From Porphyromonas macacae DSM 20710 = JCM 13914 (GTDB taxonomy: Bacteria; Bacteroidota; Bacteroidia; Bacteroidales; Porphyromonadaceae), in assembly GCF_000379945.1 (NCBI RefSeq), contig NZ_KB904125.1:1-64000 (forward strand): a stretch of 64,000 bases of DNA. The letters are read 5' to 3'. Below the pieces are notes generated by a model. It was not told where the DNA came from and did no database searches. It worked only from the letters and a program-made list of their open reading frames with translations. Made by a program: the position numbers and the translations under genes. Within the stretch, counting starts at the first letter, position 1; every line of letters begins with the position of its first letter. Below are positions 20,058 to 28,930 of the stretch, in pieces.

Positions 20058-21257
20058 ATGGCTAATAACGTGGACTATTTTTACCGAACACATGATTATT
20101 TATTGAGGAATCATAAGCCTTTGGTGCGTCGTCAGTTGATGGACAGAATCAATTGGCAAGACCGACTTATCGGTATCAAAGGTCCCCGCGGTATAGGTAA
20201 AACCTCTTTTTTACTGGACTATGCCTGCGAGAACTATGGAGCCGGAAATCGCCAGTGTCTTTATATCAATTTGAACCAGTTTTATTTTACTACGGAAACG
20301 TTGGTCGATTTTGCCGGTGAGTTTGTTCGTGAGGGTGGTCGGGTTTTGCTCTTGGATCAGTTATTCAAGTACTCCGATTGGAGTGCAGAGCTTCGTGCCT
20401 GTATGGAGCGTTATCCGCAGCTGCAAATTATATTCAGCGGTAGCAGTGTGATGCGCTTAACGACAGAGAACCCCGATCTTAACGGACTGGTTTCTGTTTA
20501 TACATTGCCCGGTTTTTCTCTCAGAGAGTATATCAACATTCAGAGAAATCTGGCTTTGCCTTCATTTACTTTGCAGCAGATTTTGGAGAATCATCAAGCA
20601 ATTGCCCGTGATATTCTGAAAGCTGTTAATCCCAATGACCTTTTGCAGGACTATATGCATCATGGTTATTATCCTTTGTTTTTGGAAGATGCCAATTATT
20701 CTGAAAACCTGCTTAAAACCATCAACATGACTCTTGAGGTGGATGTGCTTTTTATTAAGCAGATAGAGCAGCGTTTTCTTTACAAGATTCGCAGGCTGAT
20801 GTATTTGTTGGGGTTGGAAGCGCCCGCTACACTCAATGTGTCGCAGTTGGCCGGTCAGATCGAGAGTTCGCGCGCTACAGTGATGAATTACCTGAAATAC
20901 CTTAATGATGCACGTCTTATCACTCTTTTGTATAAACCCGGTACGGCTCAATTTTCGAAGAAGCCGGCTCGTGTTTATCTCGATAATACCAATCTCTCTT
21001 ACGTTATGCATCCGGAGGTTATGATCCAGGAAAATAATTTGCGGACGTTCTTCTTGAATCAACTCCGTTACAGCGGTCATCATGTCGATGTGGGCGAATG
21101 TGCGGGAACTGATTTCTTGCTGGATGGCCGTTTGCCGTTTAAGGTGCAGGAGCAACCCGGTACGCGCTTAGGTGCAGGCTGTTATTATGCGGTGCATAAC
21201 TTGTTCGATGGTCGTAGCGCAGAAATACCTTTATGGTTATTCGGTTTCTTATATTAA
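20058..21257 (+). CDS. AAA-type ATPase (AAA_14-like) with C-terminal winged-helix region
   Basis: Predicted ATPase of 399 residues of the family often annotated as AAA_14 or DUF4143. Walker A is GPRGIGKTS near residues 41-49 and a Walker B-like RVLLLDQL lies near residue 98, followed by a sensor-like IIFSGSS. The C-terminal half has a helix-turn-helix-like segment (LNVSQLAGQIESSRATVMNY) and then LDNTNLSY, typical of the family. Its biological role is unknown; related proteins occur in many copies in anaerobes. It lies 73 bases upstream of nifJ on the same strand and may be co-transcribed with it. Confidence 0.7.
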   Translation: MANNVDYFYRTHDYLLRNHKPLVRRQLMDRINWQDRLIGIKGPRGIGKTSFLLDYACENYGAGNRQCLYINLNQFYFTTETLVDFAGEFVREGGRVLLLDQLFKYSDWSAELRACMERYPQLQIIFSGSSVMRLTTENPDLNGLVSVYTLPGFSLREYINIQRNLALPSFTLQQILENHQAIARDILKAVNPNDLLQDYMHHGYYPLFLEDANYSENLLKTINMTLEVDVLFIKQIEQRFLYKIRRLMYLLGLEAPATLNVSQLAGQIESSRATVMNYLKYLNDARLITLLYKPGTAQFSKKPARVYLDNTNLSYVMHPEVMIQENNLRTFFLNQLRYSGHHVDVGECAGTDFLLDGRLPFKVQEQPGTRLGAGCYYAVHNLFDGRSAEIPLWLFGFLY

Positions 21258-21330
21258 AAAGGAAACTGAAGTAACAGAATTAGAAAAAGATAAAATCACT
21301 TATAAAAAATCCAAAAGGAGTTTAATTAAA

Positions 21331-24300
21331 ATGGCAAAAGAAAAGAAGTATCTTACCTGTGATGGTAATCAGGCTGCAGCACATATTTCTTATATGTTTA
21401 GCGAAGTGGCTGCTATTTATCCCATCACTCCATCTTCTACAATGGCTGAGTATGTAGACGAGTGGGCAGCACAAGGCCGTAAAAACATGTTCGGCGAAAC
21501 GGTTCTTGTTCAGGAAATGCAAAGTGAAGCCGGGGCTGCTGCGGCTGTTCACGGTTCGCTTCAGACCGGTATGCTCACCAGTACTTATACTGCATCTCAA
21601 GGCCTTTTGTTGATGCTTCCCAATATGTATAAGATTGCAGGAGAGTTGCTGCCCTGTGTTTTTCATGTGGCGGCCCGTACGCTTGCATCTCATGCTCTTT
21701 CTATCTTTGGCGATCATCAGGACGTTATGTCTGCCCGCACCACCGGATTTGCCCAACTGGTCACCGGCTCGGTACAGGAGGTTATGGACTTGGCCGGAGT
21801 AGCTCATTTGGCCACTCTGAAGAGCTGTATTCCTTTTATTCATTTCTTCGATGGTTTCCGTACTTCCCATGAGATACAGAAGATCGAAGCTCTGGATACC
21901 GAAGATCTTGCTCAGTTTGTAGATCAGGATGCCCTTGTGGCGTTCCGCAAACGTGCTCTCAATCCTGAAGCTCCTGTAACACGCGGTACGGCACAAAACG
22001 GAGACGTGTTCTTCCAAAACAGAGAAGCCTCCAACCGTTTCTACGACGCTGTTCCTGTCATCGTTCAAGAGTATATGGACAAGGTGGCTACCGTTACCGG
22101 TCGTCAATACCACCTCTTCGACTACTATGGAGCGGAAGACGCCGAGCATGTAATTATTGCCATGGGATCGGTAACCGAAACCATTCGTGAGGTAGTCGAT
22201 CACTTGCGTGCGGAGGGTAAGAAAGTCGGATTGTTGGCCGTTCACCTTTACCGTCCCTTCAGTGTAGAGCATTTTCTCGGAGCTTTGCCCAAAACGGTTA
22301 AACGTATTGCCGTATTAGACAGAACGAAAGAACCGGGTGCTAATGGCGAGCCTCTGTATCTCGATGTCAAGGACGCTTTCTACGGCAAGCCCGATGCTCC
22401 CGAAATTGTGGGTGGTCGTTACGGTCTTTCTTCTAAGGACACCACACCGGCTCAGATCATGTCCGTGTACAGGAATCTGGATATGAAGATGCCTAAGAAT
22501 CGTTTCACCATCGGTATTGTGGACGATGTCACTTTCACATCTCTTCCGCTTGAGCAGGACATACACTTCGATAGCGATGTGGTCGAGGCCAAATTCTTTG
22601 GTCTGGGTGCCGACGGTACGGTAGGTGCAAACAAGAACTCTGTAAAGATTATCGGTGACAACACCAATAAATACTGTCAGGCCTATTTTGCTTACGACTC
22701 TAAGAAGTCAGGCGGTTTCACCTGTTCTCACTTGCGCTTCGGTAGCGAACCCATCCGTTCCACATACCTTGTGGTAACCCCGAACTTCGTAGCCTGCCAC
22801 GTGCCTGCATATCTGCGTATGTACGATGTTTTGGCCGGTTTGAAGAAGGGGGGTACGTTCCTGTTGAACTCTCTTTGGGGTGAAGATGAAATCGAAAGCC
22901 ATCTGCCTGTACATATCAAAAAATATCTGGCTCAGAACAATATAAACTTCTATATCATCAATGCCACGAAGATTGCCCGTGAAATCGGTTTGGGTAATCG
23001 TACCAATACCATTCTGCAATCTGCATTCTTCAAGATTGCCAATGTTATCCCTTATGAGCTGGCAGTGGAGCAAATGAAGAAATTCATTGTCAAGAGCTAC
23101 GGTAAGAAGGGTGAAGATGTGGTAAACATGAACTACGCTGCCGTTGATCGTGGCGGGGATGTGGTTAAGGTGGAAGTTAAGCCGGAATGGGCTAACCTGC
23201 CTGATGAAGAACCGGTTCGTCACCCCGAGGATACGGACTTCATTCACAATATCGTACGTCCTATCAACGCTCAGCGCGGAGACTCTTTGCCCGTTTCTGC
23301 TTTTGTAGGCCGTGAAGACGGCACCTGGGACAATGGTACGGCTGCCAGCGAAAAGCGCGGTGTGGCTGCTGTGGTTCCCGAGTGGCAGGCAGATAACTGT
23401 ATCCAGTGCAACCAGTGTGCTTATGTCTGTCCTCACGCCACCATCCGTCCGTTCGTTCTGACCAAGGAGGAAGAAGAGAAGACCGGCGTACGTACGCTTA
23501 AAGCTATAGGCAAGCAATTCCCCGATATGGGCTTCCGTATTCAGGTTAACGTATTGGACTGTCTCGGTTGCGGTAACTGTGCCGATGTCTGCCCGGGCAA
23601 TAAGAACGGAAAGGCTCTGATCATGAAGCCGATTACCGAGCAGTATGACGAACAGAAGAATTGGGATAAAGTTTTTGCCAACGTAACCAGCAAAGCTCAT
23701 TTGGTAGACGTAAAAGCCAATCCCAAGAATTCTCAGTTTGCTCAGCCACTGTTCGAGTTTTCCGGTGCTTGTGCCGGTTGCGGTGAAACGCCTTATGTTA
23801 AACTGCTTACACAGCTCTTTGGCGATCGTCAGATGATTGCCAATGCTACCGGCTGTTCTTCTATCTATTCTGCCTCTGCTCCTGCTACTCCGTATACCAC
23901 CAACAGTCGTGGCGAAGGTCCGGCCTGGGCTAACTCGCTCTTCGAAGACAACGCTGAGTTCGGTTTGGGTATGTACATGGGTAACAAGAAGATGCGTGAG
24001 CGTTTGGTGGCTACTGCAGAAGAAGCTCTGGAGAGCGACAAGTGCTCGGACGAATTGAAAGCTTTGCTCAAGGAGTGGCTGGAAAAACGCAACGACTCCG
24101 ATGAAGCCAAGAGACTGGGCGACCTCATTAAGCCTATGGTTGCTGCCTGTGATTGCGACCTCTGCAAACGTATGGACAAGATGAAGAGTTACTTCATGAA
24201 ACGCTCTCAATGGATCATCGGCGGTGACGGTTGGGCATACGATATCGGTTTCGGCGGTTTGGACCACGTTCTGGCATCGGGAGAGAATGTAAATGTTTTG

Positions 24301-24897
24301 GTACTCGATACCGAGGTTTACTCCAACACCGGCGGACAGAGTTCCAAGAGTACGCCTATCGGCGCCATTGCCAAGTTCGCAGCTTCCGGTAAGCGTGTCC
24401 GCAAAAAAGACCTCGGTCTTATCGCCACCACTTACGGCTATGTTTATGTGGCACAGATTGCCATGGGTGCAAATCAGGCGCAGACGCTCAAAGCCATTCG
24501 TGAAGCGGAGGCATTCGATGGTCCTTCGTTGATTATTGCTTACTCTCCCTGTATCAACCACGGTCTGAAAGTAGGTATGGGTAAGAGCCAAAGAGAAGCC
24601 AAGGGCGCTGTGGAGTGCGGTTACTGGCACTTGTGGCGTTATAATCCTGAGTTGGAAGCCAAAGGTGAGAATCCGTTCACACTCGATAGCAAAGAGCCGA
24701 ACTGGGATGAATTCCACAACTTCCTTAAAGGTGAAGTTCGTTACAACTCGTTGGCCAAAGTCTTCCCCAAGGAAGCCGATGAACTTTTCCAGGCTGCTAA
24801 AGACAATGCCCAATGGCGTTACAACAATTACAAGAGAATGGCAAATCAGGTTTGGACCAATGATGTTCAACAGGTACCCACTGATAAAGCTCTTTAA
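21331..24897 (+). CDS. nifJ: Pyruvate:ferredoxin (flavodoxin) oxidoreductase
   Basis: Single-chain homodimer-type PFOR, 1188 residues, oxidising pyruvate to acetyl-CoA and CO2 with reduction of ferredoxin. Visible are the N-terminal domain with IYPITPSSTMAEYVDEWAA, two 4Fe-4S ferredoxin motifs (CIQCNQCAYVCP and CLGCGNCADVCPG, near residues 690-755), and the C-terminal TPP domain with GDGWAYDIGFGGLDHV and NTGGQSSKSTP. The frame is open upstream to 21172, but the family start MAKEKKYLTCDG and an AAAAGGAG sequence 9 bases before 21331 decide this start. Reduced ferredoxin made here would serve hydrogen or electron-bifurcating reactions. A strong terminator follows at 24964. Confidence 0.95.
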   Translation: MAKEKKYLTCDGNQAAAHISYMFSEVAAIYPITPSSTMAEYVDEWAAQGRKNMFGETVLVQEMQSEAGAAAAVHGSLQTGMLTSTYTASQGLLLMLPNMYKIAGELLPCVFHVAARTLASHALSIFGDHQDVMSARTTGFAQLVTGSVQEVMDLAGVAHLATLKSCIPFIHFFDGFRTSHEIQKIEALDTEDLAQFVDQDALVAFRKRALNPEAPVTRGTAQNGDVFFQNREASNRFYDAVPVIVQEYMDKVATVTGRQYHLFDYYGAEDAEHVIIAMGSVTETIREVVDHLRAEGKKVGLLAVHLYRPFSVEHFLGALPKTVKRIAVLDRTKEPGANGEPLYLDVKDAFYGKPDAPEIVGGRYGLSSKDTTPAQIMSVYRNLDMKMPKNRFTIGIVDDVTFTSLPLEQDIHFDSDVVEAKFFGLGADGTVGANKNSVKIIGDNTNKYCQAYFAYDSKKSGGFTCSHLRFGSEPIRSTYLVVTPNFVACHVPAYLRMYDVLAGLKKGGTFLLNSLWGEDEIESHLPVHIKKYLAQNNINFYIINATKIAREIGLGNRTNTILQSAFFKIANVIPYELAVEQMKKFIVKSYGKKGEDVVNMNYAAVDRGGDVVKVEVKPEWANLPDEEPVRHPEDTDFIHNIVRPINAQRGDSLPVSAFVGREDGTWDNGTAASEKRGVAAVVPEWQADNCIQCNQCAYVCPHATIRPFVLTKEEEEKTGVRTLKAIGKQFPDMGFRIQVNVLDCLGCGNCADVCPGNKNGKALIMKPITEQYDEQKNWDKVFANVTSKAHLVDVKANPKNSQFAQPLFEFSGACAGCGETPYVKLLTQLFGDRQMIANATGCSSIYSASAPATPYTTNSRGEGPAWANSLFEDNAEFGLGMYMGNKKMRERLVATAEEALESDKCSDELKALLKEWLEKRNDSDEAKRLGDLIKPMVAACDCDLCKRMDKMKSYFMKRSQWIIGGDGWAYDIGFGGLDHVLASGENVNVLVLDTEVYSNTGGQSSKSTPIGAIAKFAASGKRVRKKDLGLIATTYGYVYVAQIAMGANQAQTLKAIREAEAFDGPSLIIAYSPCINHGLKVGMGKSQREAKGAVECGYWHLWRYNPELEAKGENPFTLDSKEPNWDEFHNFLKGEVRYNSLAKVFPKEADELFQAAKDNAQWRYNNYKRMANQVWTNDVQQVPTDKAL

Positions 24898-24963
24898 ACT
24901 GCCGGTATATTGAATACGAAGATTATTCGTTTGGTGCAGTAATCTTGCAGATACCATAAATTC

Positions 24964-25012
24964 AAATCCGTCTGTTTTTCGTGTAAACGGAAAGCAGGCG
25001 GATTTTTATTTT
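24964..25012 (+). terminator. Rho-independent terminator after nifJ
   Basis: AAATCCGTCTG (24964-24974) pairs with CAGGCGGATTT (24995-25005) with one wobble, followed by a T-rich tract. Confidence 0.85.
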
Positions 25013-25055
25013 TGTTCAAACAAGCTTGTCTTGCATATTGGTCAAAAAAAGTTCG

Positions 25056-25155
25056 GGCAAAGGATAGAAATTCTTTGCCTGATGGATTTTCAACGAAGTT
25101 AACTTGGATTTTTTTTCTTTGCCTGAAGAATTTTCAACCATCAGGCAAAGAATTT
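25056..25155. repeat. Clustered inverted and direct repeats built on GGCAAAG
   Basis: The 7-mer GGCAAAG occurs at 25056 and 25144 and its complement CTTTGCC at 25073 and 25117. AAATTCTTTGCCTGATGG (25068-25085) is a perfect 18-bp inverted repeat of 25138-25155. TTCTTTGCCTG followed by ATTTTCAA occurs twice in direct orientation (25071 and 25115). Two small hairpins or one large stem can form, but not both. A T-rich run follows. It could be a decayed element, a terminator or a regulatory site; I do not recognise it. Confidence 0.6.
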
Positions 25156-25301
25156 TTTCTTCCCGATTTTGAACAGTCGGAATAAACCCGAAACTTTCTG
25201 TGGGCTTGGTTTTCGCATTCTTTCATCGGGCTTTTTCAGCATTTATGGCATGGCTGAAAAATCGGTGTTTTATTTTATTATGGAAAAAAGTATCTAAATA
25301 A

Positions 25302-25333
25302 TTTGGTGAGTATAAAAAAGCTTCATACCTTTG
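25302..25333 (+). promoter_or_regulatory. Bacteroidota promoter of the cobalamin-riboswitch transcript
   Basis: TTTG at 25302-25305, a 20-base spacer and TACCTTTG at 25326-25333 match the -33/-7 consensus exactly. Transcription would start near 25340, immediately before the riboswitch aptamer. Confidence 0.8.
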
Positions 25334-25339
25334 ACACCG

Positions 25340-25560
25340 TTATGGTGAATGTATCGCCAATCAAGCGATACGTTTGAAAAGGGAATCCGGTTAAAATCCG
25401 GAACTGCCCCCACAGCTGTAACCTCGTTTAGAGAGCAACTTTCTTAGGTCACTGAGCGAATGGAAATGCCGGTTAAGACGTATTTCCGATGTTCTTGGGA
25501 AGACCGTTGCTTTGAAGAGGAAGTCAGAAGACCTGCCATAATGCGCTGCCCGCCTATTCC
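25340..25560 (+). promoter_or_regulatory. Cobalamin (adenosylcobalamin) riboswitch aptamer
   Basis: The conserved cobalamin-riboswitch blocks appear in order. GGGAATCCGGTTAAAATCCG is the stem before the core, CTGCCCCCACAGCTGTAA at 25404-25421 is the core, GTCACTGAGCG follows near 25448, then CCGGTTAAGACG and GGGAAGACC, and finally the B12 box AGTCAGAAGACCTGCC at 25522-25537, one base from the usual AGTCAGGAGACCTGCC. A hairpin CCTATTCC-GGG-GGAATAGG (25553-25571) follows directly. Ligand binding normally lowers expression of the downstream genes. The first gene downstream is abfD, not a B12 synthesis or uptake gene, which is unusual. Confidence 0.9.
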
Positions 25561-25798
25561 GGGGGAATAGGAGATGGTGGGTGAACGATTATTCATAGGA
25601 TATACCCCAAAAGGTATCGGCATGATATGCCGGTCAGAAGACTTCTGTAGCTACGGTTATTACACTTTGGCACAAATAAGTCCGGATAATGTTGAGCGTA
25701 AAGTTCAATAGGCTTTGGCTTGTGTCCCTTTGTCCGTACACCACCCACTTTCGGGCATCAGGTTTCGTAAGATGGTCTAATCCATAAAGATAACAACT
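25561..25798 (+). other. Long structured spacer between riboswitch and abfD
   Basis: Some 240 transcribed bases separate the aptamer from abfD. They hold a hairpin CGGCAT-GAT-ATGCCG (25618-25632) and a second GTCAGAAGAC (25633-25642) identical to the centre of the B12 box. GTGGGTG (25577-25583) is able to pair with CACCCAC (25742-25748). A 29-codon frame (25622-25711) has its ATG in the loop side of the hairpin. No T-rich terminator is seen, so the expression platform is not obvious. Confidence 0.5.
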
Positions 25799-27265
25799 AT
25801 GATGACGAAAGAAGAGTACATTGAGAGTTTAAGAAAACTCGACCTTAAAGTCTATTTGATGGGAAAACGTATTGAAAATCCCGTCGATCATCCTATGATT
25901 CGCCCGTCGCTCAACTCGGTGGCCATGAGCTATGAGTTGGCACAAAAAGACGAATACAAAGATCTCATGACTGCCACGTCCAATCTGACGGGCAAAACTG
26001 TGAACCGTTTCTGTCATTTGCATCAAAGCCCGGAGGATTTGGTGAAGAAAGTGAAGATGCAGCGTCTGATGGGACAGAAAACTGCAGCTTGCTTCCAGCG
26101 ATGTGTGGGTATGGATGCTTTCAATGCTATTTTCTCTACAACTTACGAAATGGACCAGGCGTTGGGCACGGAGTATCACAAACGTTTCCGCGACTACATG
26201 GTTTTCGTACAGGAAAACGATTTGGTTGTGGACGGAGCCATGACCGACCCTAAGGGCGACAGAGGTCTCAGCCCTTCGCAACAGCCTGATCCCGATATGT
26301 ATATGCACGTGGTAGAGGTGCGTGAAGACGGTATTGTGGTTCGTGGAGCCAAAGCTCACCAAACCGGAGCCGTTAACTCTCACGAGCATCTCATTATGCC
26401 CACCGTGGCCATGAAAGAGGCCGACGCCGATTATGCCATATCTTTTGCAGTGCCCAGCGATGCTCCCGGTGTGATGATGATTTATGGCCGTCAGAGCTGC
26501 GATACCCGCAAAATGGAAGAAGGTGCCGATATCGATTTGGGTAATAATACTTTCGGCGGTCACGAAGCACTTGTTGTTTTTGATAACGTATTCGTGCCGA
26601 AAGAGCGTGTTTTCATGTGCCGTGAATACCAGTTTGCCGGTATGATGGTAGAGCGTTTTGCCGGTTACCACAGACAGTCTTACGGCGGTTGCAAAGTCGG
26701 TGTGGGTGACGTGCTGATCGGTGCTGCTGCTCTGGCTGCCGATTATAACGGTGTGCCCAAAGCCTCTCATATCAAAGACAAGATCATCGAGATGATGCAC
26801 CTCAATGAGACGTTGTATGCCTGCGGTATTGCCTGCTCTGCAGAGGGCACCAAAACGGCTTCCGGCAACTACATCATAGACCTGCTCCTGGCCAACGTTT
26901 GTAAGCAAAACGTTACCCGTCTGCCATACGAAATAGCCCGTTTGGCCGAAGATATTGCCGGCGGTTTGATGGTAACAATGCCTTCAGAGCAAGACTATCG
27001 CGATCCTTATCTGGGTCCCATTGTTCGTAAATATCTGCAGGGGGCACGCGGCAAGGATACCGAAAACCGCATGCGTGTGCTTCGCCTGATCGAAAATATT
27101 ACGCTCGGTACTGCGGCCGTAGGCTATAGAACGGAGTCCATGCACGGAGCCGGTTCTCCGCAGGCACAGCGTATCATGATTTCCCGTCAGGGAGATTTGG
27201 AAGGTAAAAAAGCATTGGCGGCAGCTATTGCCCACATAGATCCTTCTAAAGACAAGAATGCGTAA
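25799..27265 (+). CDS. abfD: 4-hydroxybutyryl-CoA dehydratase / vinylacetyl-CoA isomerase
   Basis: Converts 4-hydroxybutyryl-CoA to crotonyl-CoA using FAD and an unusual [4Fe-4S] cluster; 488 residues, homotetramer in the family. All four cluster ligands known from the Clostridium aminobutyricum enzyme (Cys99, Cys103, His292, Cys299) are present one position earlier: Cys98 and Cys102 in CFQRCVG, His291 and Cys298 in YHRQSYGGCK. Long conserved runs such as GAKAHQTGAVNSHEH and ETLYACGIACSAEG support the call. It is first in a five-gene operon behind a cobalamin riboswitch, although the enzyme itself does not use B12. A second ATG at 25802 is also possible. Confidence 0.97.
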   Translation: MMTKEEYIESLRKLDLKVYLMGKRIENPVDHPMIRPSLNSVAMSYELAQKDEYKDLMTATSNLTGKTVNRFCHLHQSPEDLVKKVKMQRLMGQKTAACFQRCVGMDAFNAIFSTTYEMDQALGTEYHKRFRDYMVFVQENDLVVDGAMTDPKGDRGLSPSQQPDPDMYMHVVEVREDGIVVRGAKAHQTGAVNSHEHLIMPTVAMKEADADYAISFAVPSDAPGVMMIYGRQSCDTRKMEEGADIDLGNNTFGGHEALVVFDNVFVPKERVFMCREYQFAGMMVERFAGYHRQSYGGCKVGVGDVLIGAAALAADYNGVPKASHIKDKIIEMMHLNETLYACGIACSAEGTKTASGNYIIDLLLANVCKQNVTRLPYEIARLAEDIAGGLMVTMPSEQDYRDPYLGPIVRKYLQGARGKDTENRMRVLRLIENITLGTAAVGYRTESMHGAGSPQAQRIMISRQGDLEGKKALAAAIAHIDPSKDKNA

Positions 27266-27299
27266 AACTTCATAATTTCAATTCATCCTGTAAAAATCT

Positions 27300-27605
27300 A
27301 TGCTTATGAGCTTTACATTCGATTCTGTAAAAGAGGTGCTTGAACGGCAGGTACAACCTCGGCTTGCACAGCATGGCGGCGGGGTGAAACTTTGCGATGT
27401 TTCCGAGGAGGGCGAAGTGCGGATTTCTTTTACGGGTCATTGCTGCACTTGCCCTGCTCAGGAAGCTACGCTCCACAGCATGGTTTCCGAAACATTGAAA
27501 AATGCTTTTCCACAAGAAAGTTTAACCTTGATAGCTGTGAATACGGTCGATGACGATTTGTGGAATATGGCTAAAACAATACTTCAACATAAGACAGAAG
27601 TATAA
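27300..27605 (+). CDS. NifU-like (Nfu-type) Fe-S scaffold protein
   Basis: Small protein of 101 residues (99 if the ATG at 27306 is used) equivalent to the C-terminal Nfu domain of NifU. It has VKEVLERQVQPRLAQHGGGV, then the cluster-binding CxxC in GHCCTCPAQEATL, followed by the VSETLKNAFP helix. Such proteins assemble and hand over [4Fe-4S] clusters. Its place directly behind abfD, whose product needs an exposed [4Fe-4S] cluster, suggests dedicated maturation of AbfD; this is inference from context. Confidence 0.8.
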   Translation: MLMSFTFDSVKEVLERQVQPRLAQHGGGVKLCDVSEEGEVRISFTGHCCTCPAQEATLHSMVSETLKNAFPQESLTLIAVNTVDDDLWNMAKTILQHKTEV

Positions 27606-27617
27606 TTAGAAAGATAT

Positions 27618-28910
27618 ATGAAAGATTTGATGAACAAGGTGGTCACGGCCGATGAAGCCATCCGTTATATCAAAAACGGAGATACCGTGGTACTGTCGCA
27701 TGCGGCAGGCGCTCCGCAGCTTTGTATAGATGCTCTTAAACGTCATTATCAGGATTTTAAGAACGTCAGCATCTATCACATGTTGCTTTTGGGCGATGCT
27801 CCCTATGCACAACCCGAGTGTGAAGGCCATTTCAGACACCTTACCAATTTTGTGGGTGCAAACACGCGTGATGCCGTAGCAGAGGGACGGGCCGATTTTA
27901 TCCCGATGTTCTTTCACGAAGTGCCTCGCTATTTTGCCAATGGCATGATACCGGTCGATGTAGCTATTGTGCAACTCTCTTATCCCAATAGCGAAGGTTA
28001 TTGCAGTTTTGGCGTTTCTTCCGATTATTCCAAGCCGGCTGCCCGGCATGCCCGTATCGTAATCGGTGAAATCAACAGCCGGATGCCGTTCATTCAGGGA
28101 GACAACCTTATCCATGTGTCAGAGCTGGATCATGTGGTACTGGGCGACTATCCGCTGTACGAGATACCCCGTCCCCGGATAGGGCCGGTGGAAGAGGCTA
28201 TCGGGAAAAATGTGGCTTCGCTCATCAAAGACGGAGACACGTTGCAGTTGGGTATCGGTGCCATACCGGATGCGGTGCTGATGTTCCTGAACGAGAAGAA
28301 AAATCTGGGTATCCACACCGAAATGTTTTCGGACGGTGTCCTCGATTTGGTCAAGGCCGGGGTAATCAATGGCAGCAAGAAGGAGATAGACCGTGGAAAA
28401 CTGGTAGCCACTTTCCTGATGGGAACCAAAGAATTATACGATTTTGCGAATAACAACGATACCGTTCGCCTGTTCCCTGTGGATTATGTAAACAATCCGT
28501 TTACCATTATGCACCTGGAGCACATGGTCAGCATCAATAGCTGTATAGAAATAGATCTTTTCGGGCAGGTTTGTTCCGAGACGCTGGGTTCGAAACAGTT
28601 CAGCGGTACCGGTGGACAGGTGGATTTCGTACGCGGTGCTGCCATGTCCAAGGAAGGTATCAGCATTATGGCCATGCCCTCTACGGCCAAGAAAGGAACG
28701 GCCTCCCGTATTGTGGCGGAGCTTGCTCCCGGAGCAGCCGTTACCACATCCCGTAATGACGTGGATTATGTGGTTACCGAATATGGTGTGGCGCGCCTCA
28801 AAGGCAAGAACCTCAGGCAAAGGGCCGATGCGTTAATCGCTATCGCTCATCCCGATTTCCGCGAAGAACTCAAGGCGGTAAGAAACAGTCGATTCGTCAG
28901 GTATAGATAA
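27618..28910 (+). CDS. abfT: 4-hydroxybutyrate (acetate/butyrate) CoA-transferase
   Basis: Class I CoA-transferase of the acetyl-CoA hydrolase/transferase family, 430 residues. It would move CoA from acetyl- or butyryl-CoA to 4-hydroxybutyrate, making the substrate of AbfD. Conserved features are GDTVVLSHAAGAPQLC at the start, HTEMFSDGVLDLV in the middle and DYVVTEYGVARLKGKN near the end, as in C. aminobutyricum AbfT and Clostridium Cat2. It lies 12 bases after the NifU-like gene and 20 before 4hbD. Which CoA donor is used in the cell cannot be told from sequence. Confidence 0.9.
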   Translation: MKDLMNKVVTADEAIRYIKNGDTVVLSHAAGAPQLCIDALKRHYQDFKNVSIYHMLLLGDAPYAQPECEGHFRHLTNFVGANTRDAVAEGRADFIPMFFHEVPRYFANGMIPVDVAIVQLSYPNSEGYCSFGVSSDYSKPAARHARIVIGEINSRMPFIQGDNLIHVSELDHVVLGDYPLYEIPRPRIGPVEEAIGKNVASLIKDGDTLQLGIGAIPDAVLMFLNEKKNLGIHTEMFSDGVLDLVKAGVINGSKKEIDRGKLVATFLMGTKELYDFANNNDTVRLFPVDYVNNPFTIMHLEHMVSINSCIEIDLFGQVCSETLGSKQFSGTGGQVDFVRGAAMSKEGISIMAMPSTAKKGTASRIVAELAPGAAVTTSRNDVDYVVTEYGVARLKGKNLRQRADALIAIAHPDFREELKAVRNSRFVRYR

Positions 28911-28930
28911 CCTTAATAAAGTGTGATATT

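Noticed and set aside
22708-24957. Long minus-strand open frame (749 codons) opposite nifJ
   Set aside because: The nifJ frame is unmistakable and its codon bias creates an open complementary frame; the antisense product has no recognisable domain.
25056-25155. CRISPR-like repeat cluster
   Set aside because: Only four 7-base units in alternating orientation with unequal gaps; no repeat-spacer regularity and no cas genes.
25829-26908. 359-codon minus-strand frame opposite abfD
   Set aside because: Shadow frame; abfD has all catalytic ligands and full family length.
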